From positions 22,187,252-22,251,251 of the forward strand of contig JAKZAP010000004.1 of NCBI GenBank assembly GCA_023053575.1: a DNA stretch of 64,000 nucleotides, in the 5' to 3' direction. Both the position numbers and the translations under genes were made by a program. Positions within the stretch are counted from its first letter, which is position 1; every line of letters begins with the position of its first letter. Shown here one piece after another: positions 20,156 through 28,810 of the stretch. The notes beneath the pieces were generated by a model. It had not been told where the DNA came from, searched no databases, and saw nothing but the letters and a program-made list of their open reading frames with translations. This stretch comes from Branchinecta lynchi (lineage: Eukaryota; Arthropoda; Branchiopoda; Anostraca; Branchinectidae).

Positions 20156-21057
20156 AGACGTATTATTCTAATTATTCAGGTGTTGATGATATTCACAGAA
20201 AATTAAAAGAAAATGGCGTGAACGTGTCTAAAGATACAATAAAAAATGTGTTGCAAAATGAGAATGTGTATACGTTACACAAACCTTCCTATCATAACTT
20301 TGAAAGGAGGCGAGTGTATGTTCACTATGTTGATGAGCAATGGCAAGCTGATTTAGTTGACATGCAGAAATATAAAAAAGAAAATAATAAAACAAATTAC
20401 ATTTTAACTGTTATTGATTGCTTTAGTAAATATGCTTGGTGTATCCCTCTGAAAGACAAAACGGGTGCTGGAATAATAAACGCATTCAGTCATATATTTA
20501 AAGAAAGAATTCCTAGAAAGTTGCAAACTGATAAGGGTAAGGAATTTGTTATGAGAAATGTTCAATCTTTTTTGAAAAATAACGATATACACTGGTTTGC
20601 ATCTGAAAGCGAATTGAAAGCACAAATCGTTGAACGGTTCAATAGAACGCTAAAAGAAAAGCTATGGAAATATTTTACTCACAACAACTCTAGTAAATGG
20701 ATTGATATTTTACCTTTATTTGTGAGTAATTATAATAACTCGTATCACCGATCAATACAAATGAAACCAGTTGATGCTAGTAAAAAGGTAAATCAGAAAA
20801 AGGTTTTTAGTGCTCTGTTTCCTCCAGTAGATGACTACAAAATCACAGGAAACGTCAAAGTAGGAGATTTAGTTAGAATTAAAAAAGAAAAAAGTATTTT
20901 TGATAAAGGATATTTACCGAATTATACGGATGAAGTATTTCAAATAGCAACCGTTAGACCTACCAACCCCATTACTTATGAAATATCTGACAAAAGTGGG
21001 GAGTTAATTCAAGGAGGGTTTTATGAAAAAGAACTTTCAAAATTTATTATGAAATAA
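20086..21057 (+). CDS. INT: Polinton RVE-family DDE integrase, no ATG start
   Basis: The frame is open from just after the TAA at 20062-20064, but the first ATG lies at 20362, downstream of the first catalytic Asp, so no ordinary start yields an active enzyme; the first listed codon here (20086) is TTG. Motifs: an N-terminal region with YTLHKP and ERRRVYV, catalytic Asp in QADLVDM (codon 20350), Asp in LQTDKGKEF (20530) and Glu in QIVERFNRTLK (20632), a D-D33-E spacing, then an SH3/chromo-like C-terminal barrel (KVGDLVRI...). All catalytic residues are intact. Expression by -1 frameshifting from the zinc-ribbon ORF, or a one-base indel in the A-run, would each explain the missing start. It inserts the element and makes 6-bp duplications, as observed here. 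Confidence 0.9.
   Translation: MCYLRVEEKSLFKKNLNAETDILKTYYSNYSGVDDIHRKLKENGVNVSKDTIKNVLQNENVYTLHKPSYHNFERRRVYVHYVDEQWQADLVDMQKYKKENNKTNYILTVIDCFSKYAWCIPLKDKTGAGIINAFSHIFKERIPRKLQTDKGKEFVMRNVQSFLKNNDIHWFASESELKAQIVERFNRTLKEKLWKYFTHNNSSKWIDILPLFVSNYNNSYHRSIQMKPVDASKKVNQKKVFSALFPPVDDYKITGNVKVGDLVRIKKEKSIFDKGYLPNYTDEVFQIATVRPTNPITYEISDKSGELIQGGFYEKELSKFIMK
20119..20125 (+). promoter_or_regulatory. Candidate -1 ribosomal frameshift site
   Basis: T-TTA-AAA in the zinc-ribbon reading frame fits the canonical X-XXY-YYZ slippery form; an overlapping A-AAA-AAA follows at 20122-20128. A -1 slip enters the integrase frame. I did not find an obvious downstream pseudoknot or strong stem by eye. Confidence 0.5.
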
Positions 21058-21073
21058 AATTAGTTGTATATAA

Positions 21074-21898
21074 ATGGATTCAAGACGCTTGAGTGATATG
21101 TTATCGGATATAGTGAAGAACAGAGAAATTCAGAGAAGCAAGGTTCAACAAAATGAGATGGAGAAGGCAGGATTTCGGGAATATGCTTCAGAATTAAACG
21201 CTCCAGTTATTATAGCACAAAAAGAAAACACTAAAGATACCATCAAAAAATTACAAGAAAACACTGAAATGATCATAAATAAACTACAGGAAGGTGATGA
21301 TAGTTCAAGAATAGGGCTTCTCCAGCTAGGTGAAACGATTCAACCATATCAGCTTCCAGTTTCAGGGGTAGAAATGCAGTCAACCGCTTTAGAAGCATCT
21401 CCAACAAGTATAAAAGTTGTTGATCTGAATGAAGGTATTGATAAAGAGTTATTAAAAACACTTAATGTGAAATATAGAGATAATCATAGAAGATATGAAG
21501 GGGAATATTTTGAGATGCCTCATTTTTATTATGATAACCCAGAGAATATAGAAGATGCTTTGGCTGAATTAACACCTATAAGTCAAAGTTATGGTGGTCT
21601 GAAAAGTAAAAGTTATAGTTCTAGTAAGTATGATAAAATTATTTTATTTATACAAGACTATAAGGATAGATTAAGAAAAATTCAATCTAGTATACCCTTT
21701 ATCAGACAACAAGGAACTGGAATATTTATGAATTGTGATGAAATGATTTCAAAATTATACACTTTGATAGGTAGCAGAGTAAACGGAAATACATCTGATG
21801 AGGTGAGAAATGAAGCTATTGATATTTTGGATTCGTTAATGCGAAATAAATTTCTTACGAAGAGAAATTACAATTCAATATATAAAAAATATTTCTAA
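21074..21898 (+). CDS. 274-aa conserved Polinton protein, function unknown
   Basis: Starts at GTATATAAATGG. Residues about 1-80 are highly charged, with a likely coiled coil (heptad-like KLQEN / KLQEG). The middle is Ser/Pro-rich. The C-terminal third (about 205-274), with IRQQGTG and GNTSDEVRNEAIDILDSL, is a pattern I associate with uncharacterised Polinton proteins of cnidarians and arthropods; I cannot name a fold. Position directly before the penton and capsid genes suggests a structural or scaffolding role. It is separated from the integrase by 16 bp and abuts the next gene with a 3-bp gap. Confidence 0.75.
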   Translation: MDSRRLSDMLSDIVKNREIQRSKVQQNEMEKAGFREYASELNAPVIIAQKENTKDTIKKLQENTEMIINKLQEGDDSSRIGLLQLGETIQPYQLPVSGVEMQSTALEASPTSIKVVDLNEGIDKELLKTLNVKYRDNHRRYEGEYFEMPHFYYDNPENIEDALAELTPISQSYGGLKSKSYSSSKYDKIILFIQDYKDRLRKIQSSIPFIRQQGTGIFMNCDEMISKLYTLIGSRVNGNTSDEVRNEAIDILDSLMRNKFLTKRNYNSIYKKYF

Positions 21899-21904
21899 TA
21901 AATG
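21892..21904 (+). promoter_or_regulatory. Example of the TAATAAATG gene-start junction
   Basis: TTCTAATAAATGG at this gene start. The same junction, (C/T)TA-A/T-(A)TAAATG with an often pyrimidine-rich lead, occurs at 11730 and 12639 (minus strand) and at 17611, 18305, 18950, 19988, 21074, 21902, 22657, 23044 and 24446; POLB (12950) has TATTAAATG. Only the protease (19624) lacks it, and the integrase has no ATG. It sits on the start codon, so it could act as an initiator-type promoter giving near-leaderless messages. Confidence 0.6.
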
Positions 21905-22624
21905 GTGTTGTTAAACATTGAAGGTAATGAAAGTATCATTGATATAACATTTAGTCAACCAATCGAACTGAATCGTAATTGGGATTATGAAATAGGTTTG
22001 AATCAGTGTACTTTGTGGTATTCATGGCATAATATAAGTGATAAATTTGGAAATAATACATTTCAATACAGGAAAGATGAAGATAATAATGCAACAGAAT
22101 GGATGAATGTTACTATTCCTAATGGGATGTATAACGATGATTGTTTGAATTATTTTTTGTGTCAGTATTTTGATACCCCAAAAGATAAATGTCCTATTGT
22201 CATTTCATCAAATCCAGCATCTATGAGATTTGTCATCATATTACAAGAAAAATACATGTTTAGATTTAATAGTGACTTGTGTCAGATTTTAGGATTTGAT
22301 AAGGATAGTGAGATATCTAAGAAAATCAATGAAGGTACAAAGCTTCCGAATATAACAAGAAGCGTTGATAAAATTCAAATTCACTGCTCTCTTGTAAACA
22401 GTTCTATCGTAAACAAAAGTAAATCAGATGTCATTTGGACATTTGTTCCTAATACAGAACCGGGTTGTCAAATTGTTGAGAATCCTAGACAATTAATCTA
22501 CCTTCCTATTAACACAAAAGACTTTATTTACTCCTTGAGAATGACAATTACTGATCAGTTGGGAAGACCTATCGATTTGAATGGTGATAACGTTGGATAC
22601 GTGCTGCATTTAAGAAAAGCTTAA
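21902..22624 (+). CDS. Minor capsid (penton) protein, single jelly-roll
   Basis: 240 aa starting TTTCTAATAAATGG. The N-terminus has the pattern of Polinton penton proteins: beta-rich ITFSQPIEL, then YEIGLNQCTLWYSWHNI, then an IPNGMYND turn and a long beta-rich body. This is the 'PI-x-L...YEIGL...Y-x-S-x-x-NI...IP-G-x-Y' signature of the vertex protein that closes the five-fold positions in Polinton and virophage capsids. No transmembrane segment. It lies two genes upstream of the major capsid gene, the usual arrangement. The jelly-roll assignment is by pattern and context, not structure. Confidence 0.8.
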   Translation: MVLLNIEGNESIIDITFSQPIELNRNWDYEIGLNQCTLWYSWHNISDKFGNNTFQYRKDEDNNATEWMNVTIPNGMYNDDCLNYFLCQYFDTPKDKCPIVISSNPASMRFVIILQEKYMFRFNSDLCQILGFDKDSEISKKINEGTKLPNITRSVDKIQIHCSLVNSSIVNKSKSDVIWTFVPNTEPGCQIVENPRQLIYLPINTKDFIYSLRMTITDQLGRPIDLNGDNVGYVLHLRKA

Positions 22625-22656
22625 AGGATTAGTGAAATAAAATTATTTACCTATAA

Positions 22657-23013
22657 ATGTTGATTAATAATAAGCGATTACTTTATAAAAAGCAGTATGG
22701 AAGTGGAATCGGTAGTGTATTCAAAAACATTGTTAATTCCCAGTTATTTCAAACGTCAGCAAAACAAATAAAAGATGGGGCTATGTCAATGTATAATAAT
22801 ATTATTAAACCGAGATTTGAGTTGTTGAAAAACAGAGCAATAGAATATGGGAAAGATCTGATCGATGTAAACAAGAAGGAACTCATTGATGTAATTGGAA
22901 ACAAAAAATCGATGAAGGATCTTATCGGTACAAATAAAAGGATTTTAAACCAAAGAAGTCAGGACTTGATCAAAACGTTAATGACTGGCAATGGATTAAA
23001 GATTCTGAAATAA
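22657..23013 (+). CDS. 118-aa basic minor virion protein, unknown
   Basis: Starts at ACCTATAAATG. Strongly basic, helical, with an early QYGSGIGSVFKNIV segment that looks amphipathic and a C-terminal LMTGNGLKILK. The MTGN/G sequence at 109-113 fits the adenain cleavage consensus (M/I/L)xGx-G, so it may be trimmed by the Polinton protease. Small basic proteins between penton and MCP genes are frequently internal or cement proteins; no homologue can be named from sequence alone. Confidence 0.7.
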   Translation: MLINNKRLLYKKQYGSGIGSVFKNIVNSQLFQTSAKQIKDGAMSMYNNIIKPRFELLKNRAIEYGKDLIDVNKKELIDVIGNKKSMKDLIGTNKRILNQRSQDLIKTLMTGNGLKILK

Positions 23014-23043
23014 GTTTTATTTAATAATTTCTTTCTTATATAA

Positions 23044-24408
23044 ATGGCAGTAAATAAAGTTATCAGTCCTCAATGGAACATATTTGACGAACCGCTTGTG
23101 GATGATACAGTGGTTAAATATGAATTTAAAGAAATTCGAGAAACAGATGTGAATGTATCTAATAAATCAGAGTTTGAATTCGTAACAAAGAAATTAGATT
23201 CTTGGTTTTATCCAAGTGAAAGTTATCTTGATGTCAGTGTAAGAATAGTAAACCAAGATGGGACTCCTATAGCTGCAACCGATGTTGCTACTTTAACGAA
23301 TAATGGATTTAATTTATTCAGTACCGCTGAGTATGTAATAAACGATGAATCGGTTGAAAAAATTAATCATGTTGGTATTACAACTACCGTTACAAAGTTG
23401 ATTGAATACTCTGATGATTATTCTAGAAGTGCTGCAAGAAATCATTTCTGGTATAAAGATTATAATCAAGGGAAAGAAATCAATCCTGTAATTGCTTCGT
23501 TTACTGCAACTCCAGTAGTAGCAGGGGCTGCAGCAGGGGGTGGAACAGTCAGTTTGAGAAATAATAATAATTATAATAAAGGATTTGAAAAAAGATATAA
23601 CAGAACAAAGAGCAGTAAATTAGTAAATATGTATTTACCATTATCAGAATTGTTTGGATTTCTGAAAGGAAACAAACGATTCTTCAGAGGTGCATCGCAT
23701 AAATTATTTCTAAGAAGAAATGATGATAACAACATGATTATAAGAAATGGAAATACTAATTTCAAAGTAGTAATCGAGTATTTATCCTGGAAGATCCCTA
23801 TTGTAGCTCCTAGTATCGAAATGATGAGTGAATTAGAAAAGGATCTTGCTAAGGATAAAAAGCATAATCTGATGTGGGAAGCATGTAATAGTTATAAAAG
23901 TGATGTTAGTCAGAATAAGGAGCACACCTGGAAAGTTGTGTCTGAGAGAAATAGTCCTACAAAAATCGTTGTGATGTTACAGAAAAATGAAAAGCATAAC
24001 AATCAATTAATGAATAATATGGTGTTTGATCATATGAATTTAACAGACATAGAACTTAGAATTAATGGGGATAAATATCCTGAAGAACCACTTAAATGTG
24101 ATTTTAGCGATGATAAATGTAAATACTCAAATCTTTACAATAGGTTCATACATTTGGGTTATAAACAATTAGCATTTGATACTGGTAGTGTTGTTAGTAT
24201 AGAAGAATTTAAAGAAGTATACCCACTATTCTGTTTCGATGTTTCCAAACACGAGTCAAATATTTATAATGGAACAACTGCTGATATTGAAATAAGTTTA
24301 ACGTTGAAAGATAATCAACCCGTACCATATAATGTTTACTGTGTTATATATTATGAAAGAAAAGCTACATTAGATATTATCAATAAAAATATGTATGTGA
24401 GTTTGTGA
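23044..24408 (+). CDS. MCP: Major capsid protein, double jelly-roll
   Basis: 454 aa starting CTTATATAAATGG. The N-terminal beta-rich region, an FNLFSTAEYVIND segment, the YLPLSELFGFL motif near 197-207 followed by a KLFLRRNDD strand, and an alternating beta pattern through the C-terminal half match Polinton double jelly-roll capsid proteins, which build pseudo-hexagonal T-number shells. Length is normal. An AGAAAGGG low-complexity loop is at about 160-168. The last 13 codons and the stop lie inside the right inverted repeat, unusual overlap that places this gene under the same sequence-conversion process as the repeats. The next gene follows after 37 bp. Confidence 0.9.
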   Translation: MAVNKVISPQWNIFDEPLVDDTVVKYEFKEIRETDVNVSNKSEFEFVTKKLDSWFYPSESYLDVSVRIVNQDGTPIAATDVATLTNNGFNLFSTAEYVINDESVEKINHVGITTTVTKLIEYSDDYSRSAARNHFWYKDYNQGKEINPVIASFTATPVVAGAAAGGGTVSLRNNNNYNKGFEKRYNRTKSSKLVNMYLPLSELFGFLKGNKRFFRGASHKLFLRRNDDNNMIIRNGNTNFKVVIEYLSWKIPIVAPSIEMMSELEKDLAKDKKHNLMWEACNSYKSDVSQNKEHTWKVVSERNSPTKIVVMLQKNEKHNNQLMNNMVFDHMNLTDIELRINGDKYPEEPLKCDFSDDKCKYSNLYNRFIHLGYKQLAFDTGSVVSIEEFKEVYPLFCFDVSKHESNIYNGTTADIEISLTLKDNQPVPYNVYCVIYYERKATLDIINKNMYVSL

Positions 24409-24997
24409 GCCTGGATTTTTATTTAATAAAATCATCCCCTAATAAATGGAGTCCACAAAGGAAGTCTTGAATACAATCAGAATGAATAAATACAATGAGA
24501 CAATCAGGAAAGAAGCTTTGGTATTAGGATTGAAATATACTATTGTTAAAATGAGAATTGCTAAGACAAAATATGGTGATAAGTTGGTTGTAGTCATTAA
24601 TCATAATGACAAACCCTGTGATTTGTTTATAACACAGAAATATAATGCCATTGCTAACGAATTACTTTTAAAGAAAAATCTGGTTTTGCAGCCTATTGTA
24701 CGCGAAAACAAGAACAAAGAAACATATGTGGATTTAGAGCTGTTTACTCAGTAATATTTGAATAAAAAATGAAAAATGTAAAAAAAAGAAGTAGTAGTAT
24801 ATTGTAGTATTTTATATGTAGTAAAGGGTAATATTTCTCATTTCTTGTATCCTTTATTTTGGAAGTAAGAAAATAAAAATGTTCTTAAAAAGGGGGATAA
24901 TTTGGTAAAAAGGATGTTAAAATTTAAGAAATTGATGTTAAAATGGGGTTTTGAAATTGGGGGGAGGGTGGAGTAGAACCCGGCTTTATATACTACT
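24366..24997. repeat. Polinton right terminal inverted repeat
   Basis: The 632-bp inverse of 11177-11810, running from inside the capsid gene to the terminal ACTACT. It carries the full 102-aa ORF. Substitutions relative to the left copy number roughly a dozen or more within the ORF and few elsewhere. Confidence 0.9.
24446..24754 (+). CDS. 102-aa protein in the right inverted repeat, function unknown
   Basis: Second copy of the terminal ORF, starting CCCCTAATAAATGG. It differs from the left copy at four residues, two of which (Asn/Thr and Asp/Val) lie next to one another around residues 32-34, with the DNA differences bunched at codons 23-37. The same KTKYGDKLVVV and CDLFITQKYN motifs are kept. 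It faces the right end, so the element carries the same gene pointing outward at both ends. Function is not known; an OB-fold-like nucleic-acid-binding role is a guess. Confidence 0.8.
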   Translation: MESTKEVLNTIRMNKYNETIRKEALVLGLKYTIVKMRIAKTKYGDKLVVVINHNDKPCDLFITQKYNAIANELLLKKNLVLQPIVRENKNKETYVDLELFTQ

Positions 24998-25003
24998 ATC
25001 GGT
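24998..25003. repeat. Polinton target-site duplication, right copy
   Basis: ATCGGT directly follows the terminal ACTACT and matches 11171-11176 exactly. Host sequence resumes with CTTGTTCG. Confidence 0.9.
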
Positions 25004-27130
25004 CTTGTTCGTAAATATCTTATTTACCCTTTAAACAAAGCCTTTAGTCTTCGACCTCTCGTCCAGCAAATATTACAACCTGGATATTCGTGTTTTTGAA
25101 GACAGAAGAACAATCTGATTTAAAAAAATTTATAAGGGAAAACAAACTATTTACCCAGTAGGAAAGCAACGCAAACTGATGAATCAGTCGTCTTGTGATC
25201 ACTATACCGACACAACCAACTGGACAAATTCATTATTAAAACTAACAAATTTCCCGTTTCCACCGGATTCCGACGAGTCCAGCCGAACTATCGGCTTAAA
25301 AGGCAAACAAAGCCGAGAGATCAATTTCCAGTATCTTCTTACCCCTATATCGAAACTCTAAACATCCGATAAGACATGAGACGATGCCTATAGAATTCTG
25401 GGTTTCATCGTGTTCCGTATGTAGCATCGGCCATGCAGGAAAATAAACAAAACAGATCGACTGAGCACTTTCTCTTACCCCATTATCGACATTCATAAGT
25501 GACTTTATATACCAAAAAAATTTTTAAGTAGCCTATTTTTTCTGCCGTATTCCGGCCAAATATAGGTCCAACAAAGTTGTAGATACCAAACCAGATTCTA
25601 TCACTTTTATTTCGATACTCTAACCCACTTCAGAAACAAATTTGTCTTATCCCGAATTGGCCCCCGATTCAAAAATTTATTATCCAGCAAGAAACGAAGT
25701 TCAGAAATGGTTCAGCGTGTATTTTTACCCCTAAACTGCAGCTCTAATCGACGTCATAAATGTGTCTAACGTCAGTACGCTTAAAAGAACTCACGCTTCG
25801 TTAAAATATTTCACGAACTCGGGAATAAAACTTCTGCATATCTAGCTTGTTTTGTTGGTACGGGACAGAGCTTGGGAACCCTAGAACTTACCACTCGTTC
25901 TGGTCGACTTCTAACATTTTGATGGGGGGAGGGAGGATTTGGGAGTGGAGAGCATGAGATACCATGGCTGAAAATAAGTTCCATCCGGCGAGAAAGTTTC
26001 AGATACGGATTCACATGTTTCCTTACGATTAAACCGACTGTCATATCAGCTTTAAACCGTGCTAACAGACAAACAGACGGACAGACTCCGACTGGTCGAA
26101 TCAGCTTCGGCGCTGAAACGGTACAGGCTTGCAACCAAACCTGGATCTTTCATCTCAAAGCACTGGAAAGGCATCTAGAGCAATGCCATGCCACCACCTA
26201 CGACCTGACATGTTTACCTTTCCTAGAAAGAATTAAAAAATCGAGACAACTTCCAAGGAATTTAATATCTCAAAGGCTACTAAAGCGAAATGAAAAAGCT
26301 CTGAATTCAAGTCATCCTTCCAGCACTTCTTGAAAGTAAAAGACATGGAAAAGAAATTTAGCTTGCTCGCACGAACAAGTCTTCATAAAGCTAAGTATTG
26401 TGTCTGATGGTCTATGCACGGATAACTTGTGAGTTTGAATAAGAAACAGCCAAACAGGACCAAGGGAAAGGAGGTGGGGGCATCAAGGGCGTCCCGGCAC
26501 CTTCCTGATAAGGGGGGGGGGGGAATTCACAATTTTACCGAAATTTTTCAAGGTTTTACCGGAAATGTCTCCCTACTGACATATTGCAGAAACTCTAGAA
26601 CAGGCCTACTGTTGTGTTCTGACTTACATTATGTGTCACAAACAACAAAAAACAGGCTCGGTGAAGTTTTACTGAAAATTCAACTTCTTTACATTCTGAT
26701 ATTTGAATACTGAATTGAAACATCTGAGAGATTCTGTATTTTTCGTAATAACGTTCAGAGCTTGCGCTGCTTGCATGACAAACCAAAAGTCATCCAGACG
26801 CGGAGATTTTGAATTTAAGTTAAACAAAAGCCTGCATTTCCAGGGCGATTGATGCGACAACGGAGACGTTACGCCTGTAGTAGGAAAATGATTTTAGGAT
26901 ATGTCTTGCAATAAATCTGAATTTTTTTATTTTTCTGGGGCAATGGCTTAAATTTCTAGTTGGTAACTATTTCAAGCGTACAAGCACATACAGGTATGAC
27001 GAATCCGAAAGAATAAGTTCATTCTATGAAATCGACTATTCCTGGATAAAGGAGAAACGAAGTGACGCATTTTCATCCGGTTTTCAGGAATATTTAAGTG
27101 AATGCGTGATATGTTACTAGACGTGTTCAA
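25004..27130. other. Intron sequence with dispersed satellite-like units, no gene
   Basis: Stretches at about 25250-25380 and 25540-26050 match, on the opposite strand, the family in the tandem array at 5460-6180 (CCGGATTCCGACGAG; TTTCTGAACTT and CTTGCTGGATAA-like blocks), ending in an ACAGACAAACAGACGGACAG tract near 26067-26086. At 26482-26530 CAAGGGCGTCCCGG followed by a poly-G tract resembles one end of a hAT-like element, with no partner found. Confidence 0.45.
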
Positions 27131-27137
27131 CCTCAGA

Positions 27138-27690
27138 CCTTTTCGGTTAAACTTTAAAGTTTAACCGAAAAGGGATGAGATAAGACAATCTAGTTGCCCA
27201 TCATTAATTCACTTAAAAAGGCTTGAAGATCCGGTGAAAATGCGTTACTTCGTTGCTCCGCTATTCACGACTCTTCCTGGCAATGCTTGTTATGCACAAC
27301 ATTTAATGCATTACGTTGTCAAAGTCACAATAGATTACATCCCAAGTGTTCCCTGTCAGATTTGTGATACTTCTATGCGCTTGTACCTACGTTGTATGCT
27401 TGACGAAAACGATTTACGAAACAGAAGTGTTTCAAGCAGGGAGCAGTGTTCACGAAGCCGATAACTAGCAACAGAAAAGCCGCGTTTGCATTGAGTTCTA
27501 AATTTTCCGCGTCATAGTAGAAATTGTGTTGTGGGGACGGCCGTAGATGTTCTGAACATCACTGCTAGAGCAGATAGTGCAAGTTCAAAAAGTCCCTTAG
27601 CAGAATTTAAATAATTGAGCGTATTCAGTTGAATGATAAAAATATAAGTTGGCTTTTCAGTTAAACTTTAAGATTGTCAGCTAAAATAAA
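27138..27690. repeat. Dispersed repeat with a 36-bp perfect palindrome
   Basis: 27138-27173 is a perfect palindrome centred on CTTTAAAG with arms CCTTTTCGGTTAAACTTT. The downstream sequence (agacaatctagttg, ggcttga, cggctattcac, tctatgcgcttgta) matches 45650-45940 in order. Near 27655 GGCTTTTCAGTTAAACTTTA repeats the palindrome arm, as do 45908-45928 and 54880-54895. Within the copy, 27269-27350 is a separate sequence shared with 29067-29147. Confidence 0.6.
27269..27350 (+). repeat. Inverted 80-bp repeat, arm 1
   Basis: It is the exact inverse, for at least 79 bases by eye, of 29067-29147, 1.7 kb away. A related, more diverged form is at about 51300-51425, where it is coupled to a CACTGTCAGAGGTTTC terminus, so it probably derives from the same hairpin MITE family as 55921-56256. 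Confidence 0.7.
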
Positions 27691-28299
27691 AAGTCTTCGA
27701 CCTTCGACCCACCCTACACATTTATTAGTCGCGTTTTTAGCGTTTTCCATTTATTCACAACAACACATCCAATTTCACATTCGTCAACTAGATCGGTTTC
27801 ACATGCGATTAGTAACAGAATGATGCTGGTCAGACAATGTTGAACGCAAAATGCCCTAAGCCAGCATTAAGCTTAATAAAAAGTCTTTCCCCTTTTTCTG
27901 AGGTAAAAGGAATTGTTTTGGCCGCTTGAACGCTTTCGATACTAGTGATAAGACATCTTTCAGTTCTTTTTGTTTGTTTCGAGGCTCTCCTGGCGTCTTT
28001 TGAGATCATGTCGGAACAAGGCTAACTTGTCTTTGAACTCTTCTCGGCTTTTTACCGGAAAGGAGTCGAGAAAGCTGTCGAAACTGGAGCAGACGGTACC
28101 GTGATGTTATTCCTGGAACAGTGTCTGTAGTTCGAAATTATGGATTTCAATAGGTTGCCTAATTATTGAAAGCTATAGAAGCTTAAGAGATTACTGGAAT
28201 CACTCGATGAATGTTCCGACACGCAATGCTCTCTGTCTACAAGAATACTCTGGTGAGTTGTGTGCCGCGGTGATCCTGTTAAGCTGTGAATCTATAATT

Positions 28300-28810
28300 A
28301 TCCGGTAAGCAAAAAAATTCCGGTAAATTCCCTGATCCAGCCTCTAGTAAATTCCCAGAGACAAGTTCCGATAGATTCCTTGAGAAAGACTTCCGTAGAT
28401 TACCTGAGCAAAATTTCGGTAGATTCTTTGAGCAACTTTCGGTAGATTCCCTGAGCATTCCAAAATTCTAGTAGATTCTGTGGGGCGAAGTCCGTCAGAT
28501 CCCCTAATCAATCCCCCATCAAATTCCCTGAGACAAGTCAAAGTAGATTCCTTGAGCATGATTTCGGTGGTTGCCCTGAGCAAAAATACGGTAGATTCCC
28601 AGAGCAAAATTTCGGTAGATTCTTTGAGCAAATTCTGGTAGATTCCCTGAGCAAAATCCCGGTAGATTCCAAAATTCTAGTAGATTCCGTCGGGCGAAGT
28701 CCGTCAGGTCCCCTGATCCATCCTCCAGTAAATTCCCTGAGACAAGTTCCTTAGATTCCTTGAGCTAGATTTCGGCAGATGCCCTGAGCAAAAATCCGGT
28801 AGTCTCCATA
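28300..28810 (-). repeat. Tandem array, unit about 25-30 bp
   Basis: About seventeen units of the form TTCGGTAGATTCCCTGAGCAAA with variants such as CCAGTAAATTCCCTGAGAC and TTCTTTGAGCAA. A higher-order pattern is visible: CCAAAATTCTAGTAGATTC, then CGGGCGAAGTCCGTCAG or a close variant, occurs twice, near 28448 and 28670. A minus-strand frame across it is repeat-derived. Confidence 0.75.

Larger units (their letters stand above)
11177..24997 (+). mobile_element. Complete Polinton (Maverick) element
   Basis: A 13,821-bp element with AGTAGT...ACTACT ends, inverted repeats of about 0.63 kb, a perfect 6-bp duplication and the full hallmark set: protein-primed POLB, RVE-type integrase, FtsK/HerA-like packaging ATPase, adenain-like protease, major and minor capsid proteins. 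Polintons are eukaryotic transposons related to adenoviruses, virophages and adintoviruses. Four genes fill the outer parts and intergenic gaps on the right half are only about 15-60 bp. Coding is strongly AT-rich. Only the integrase lacks a visible start. A tRNA-derived SINE has inserted at about 11981-12190. Near-identical termini and intact frames suggest recent activity. Confidence 0.95.

Noticed and set aside
26482..26530. Possible hAT end CAAGGGCGTCCCGG with poly-G
   Set aside because: No matching right terminus or 8-bp duplication found; noted only as a possible relic.
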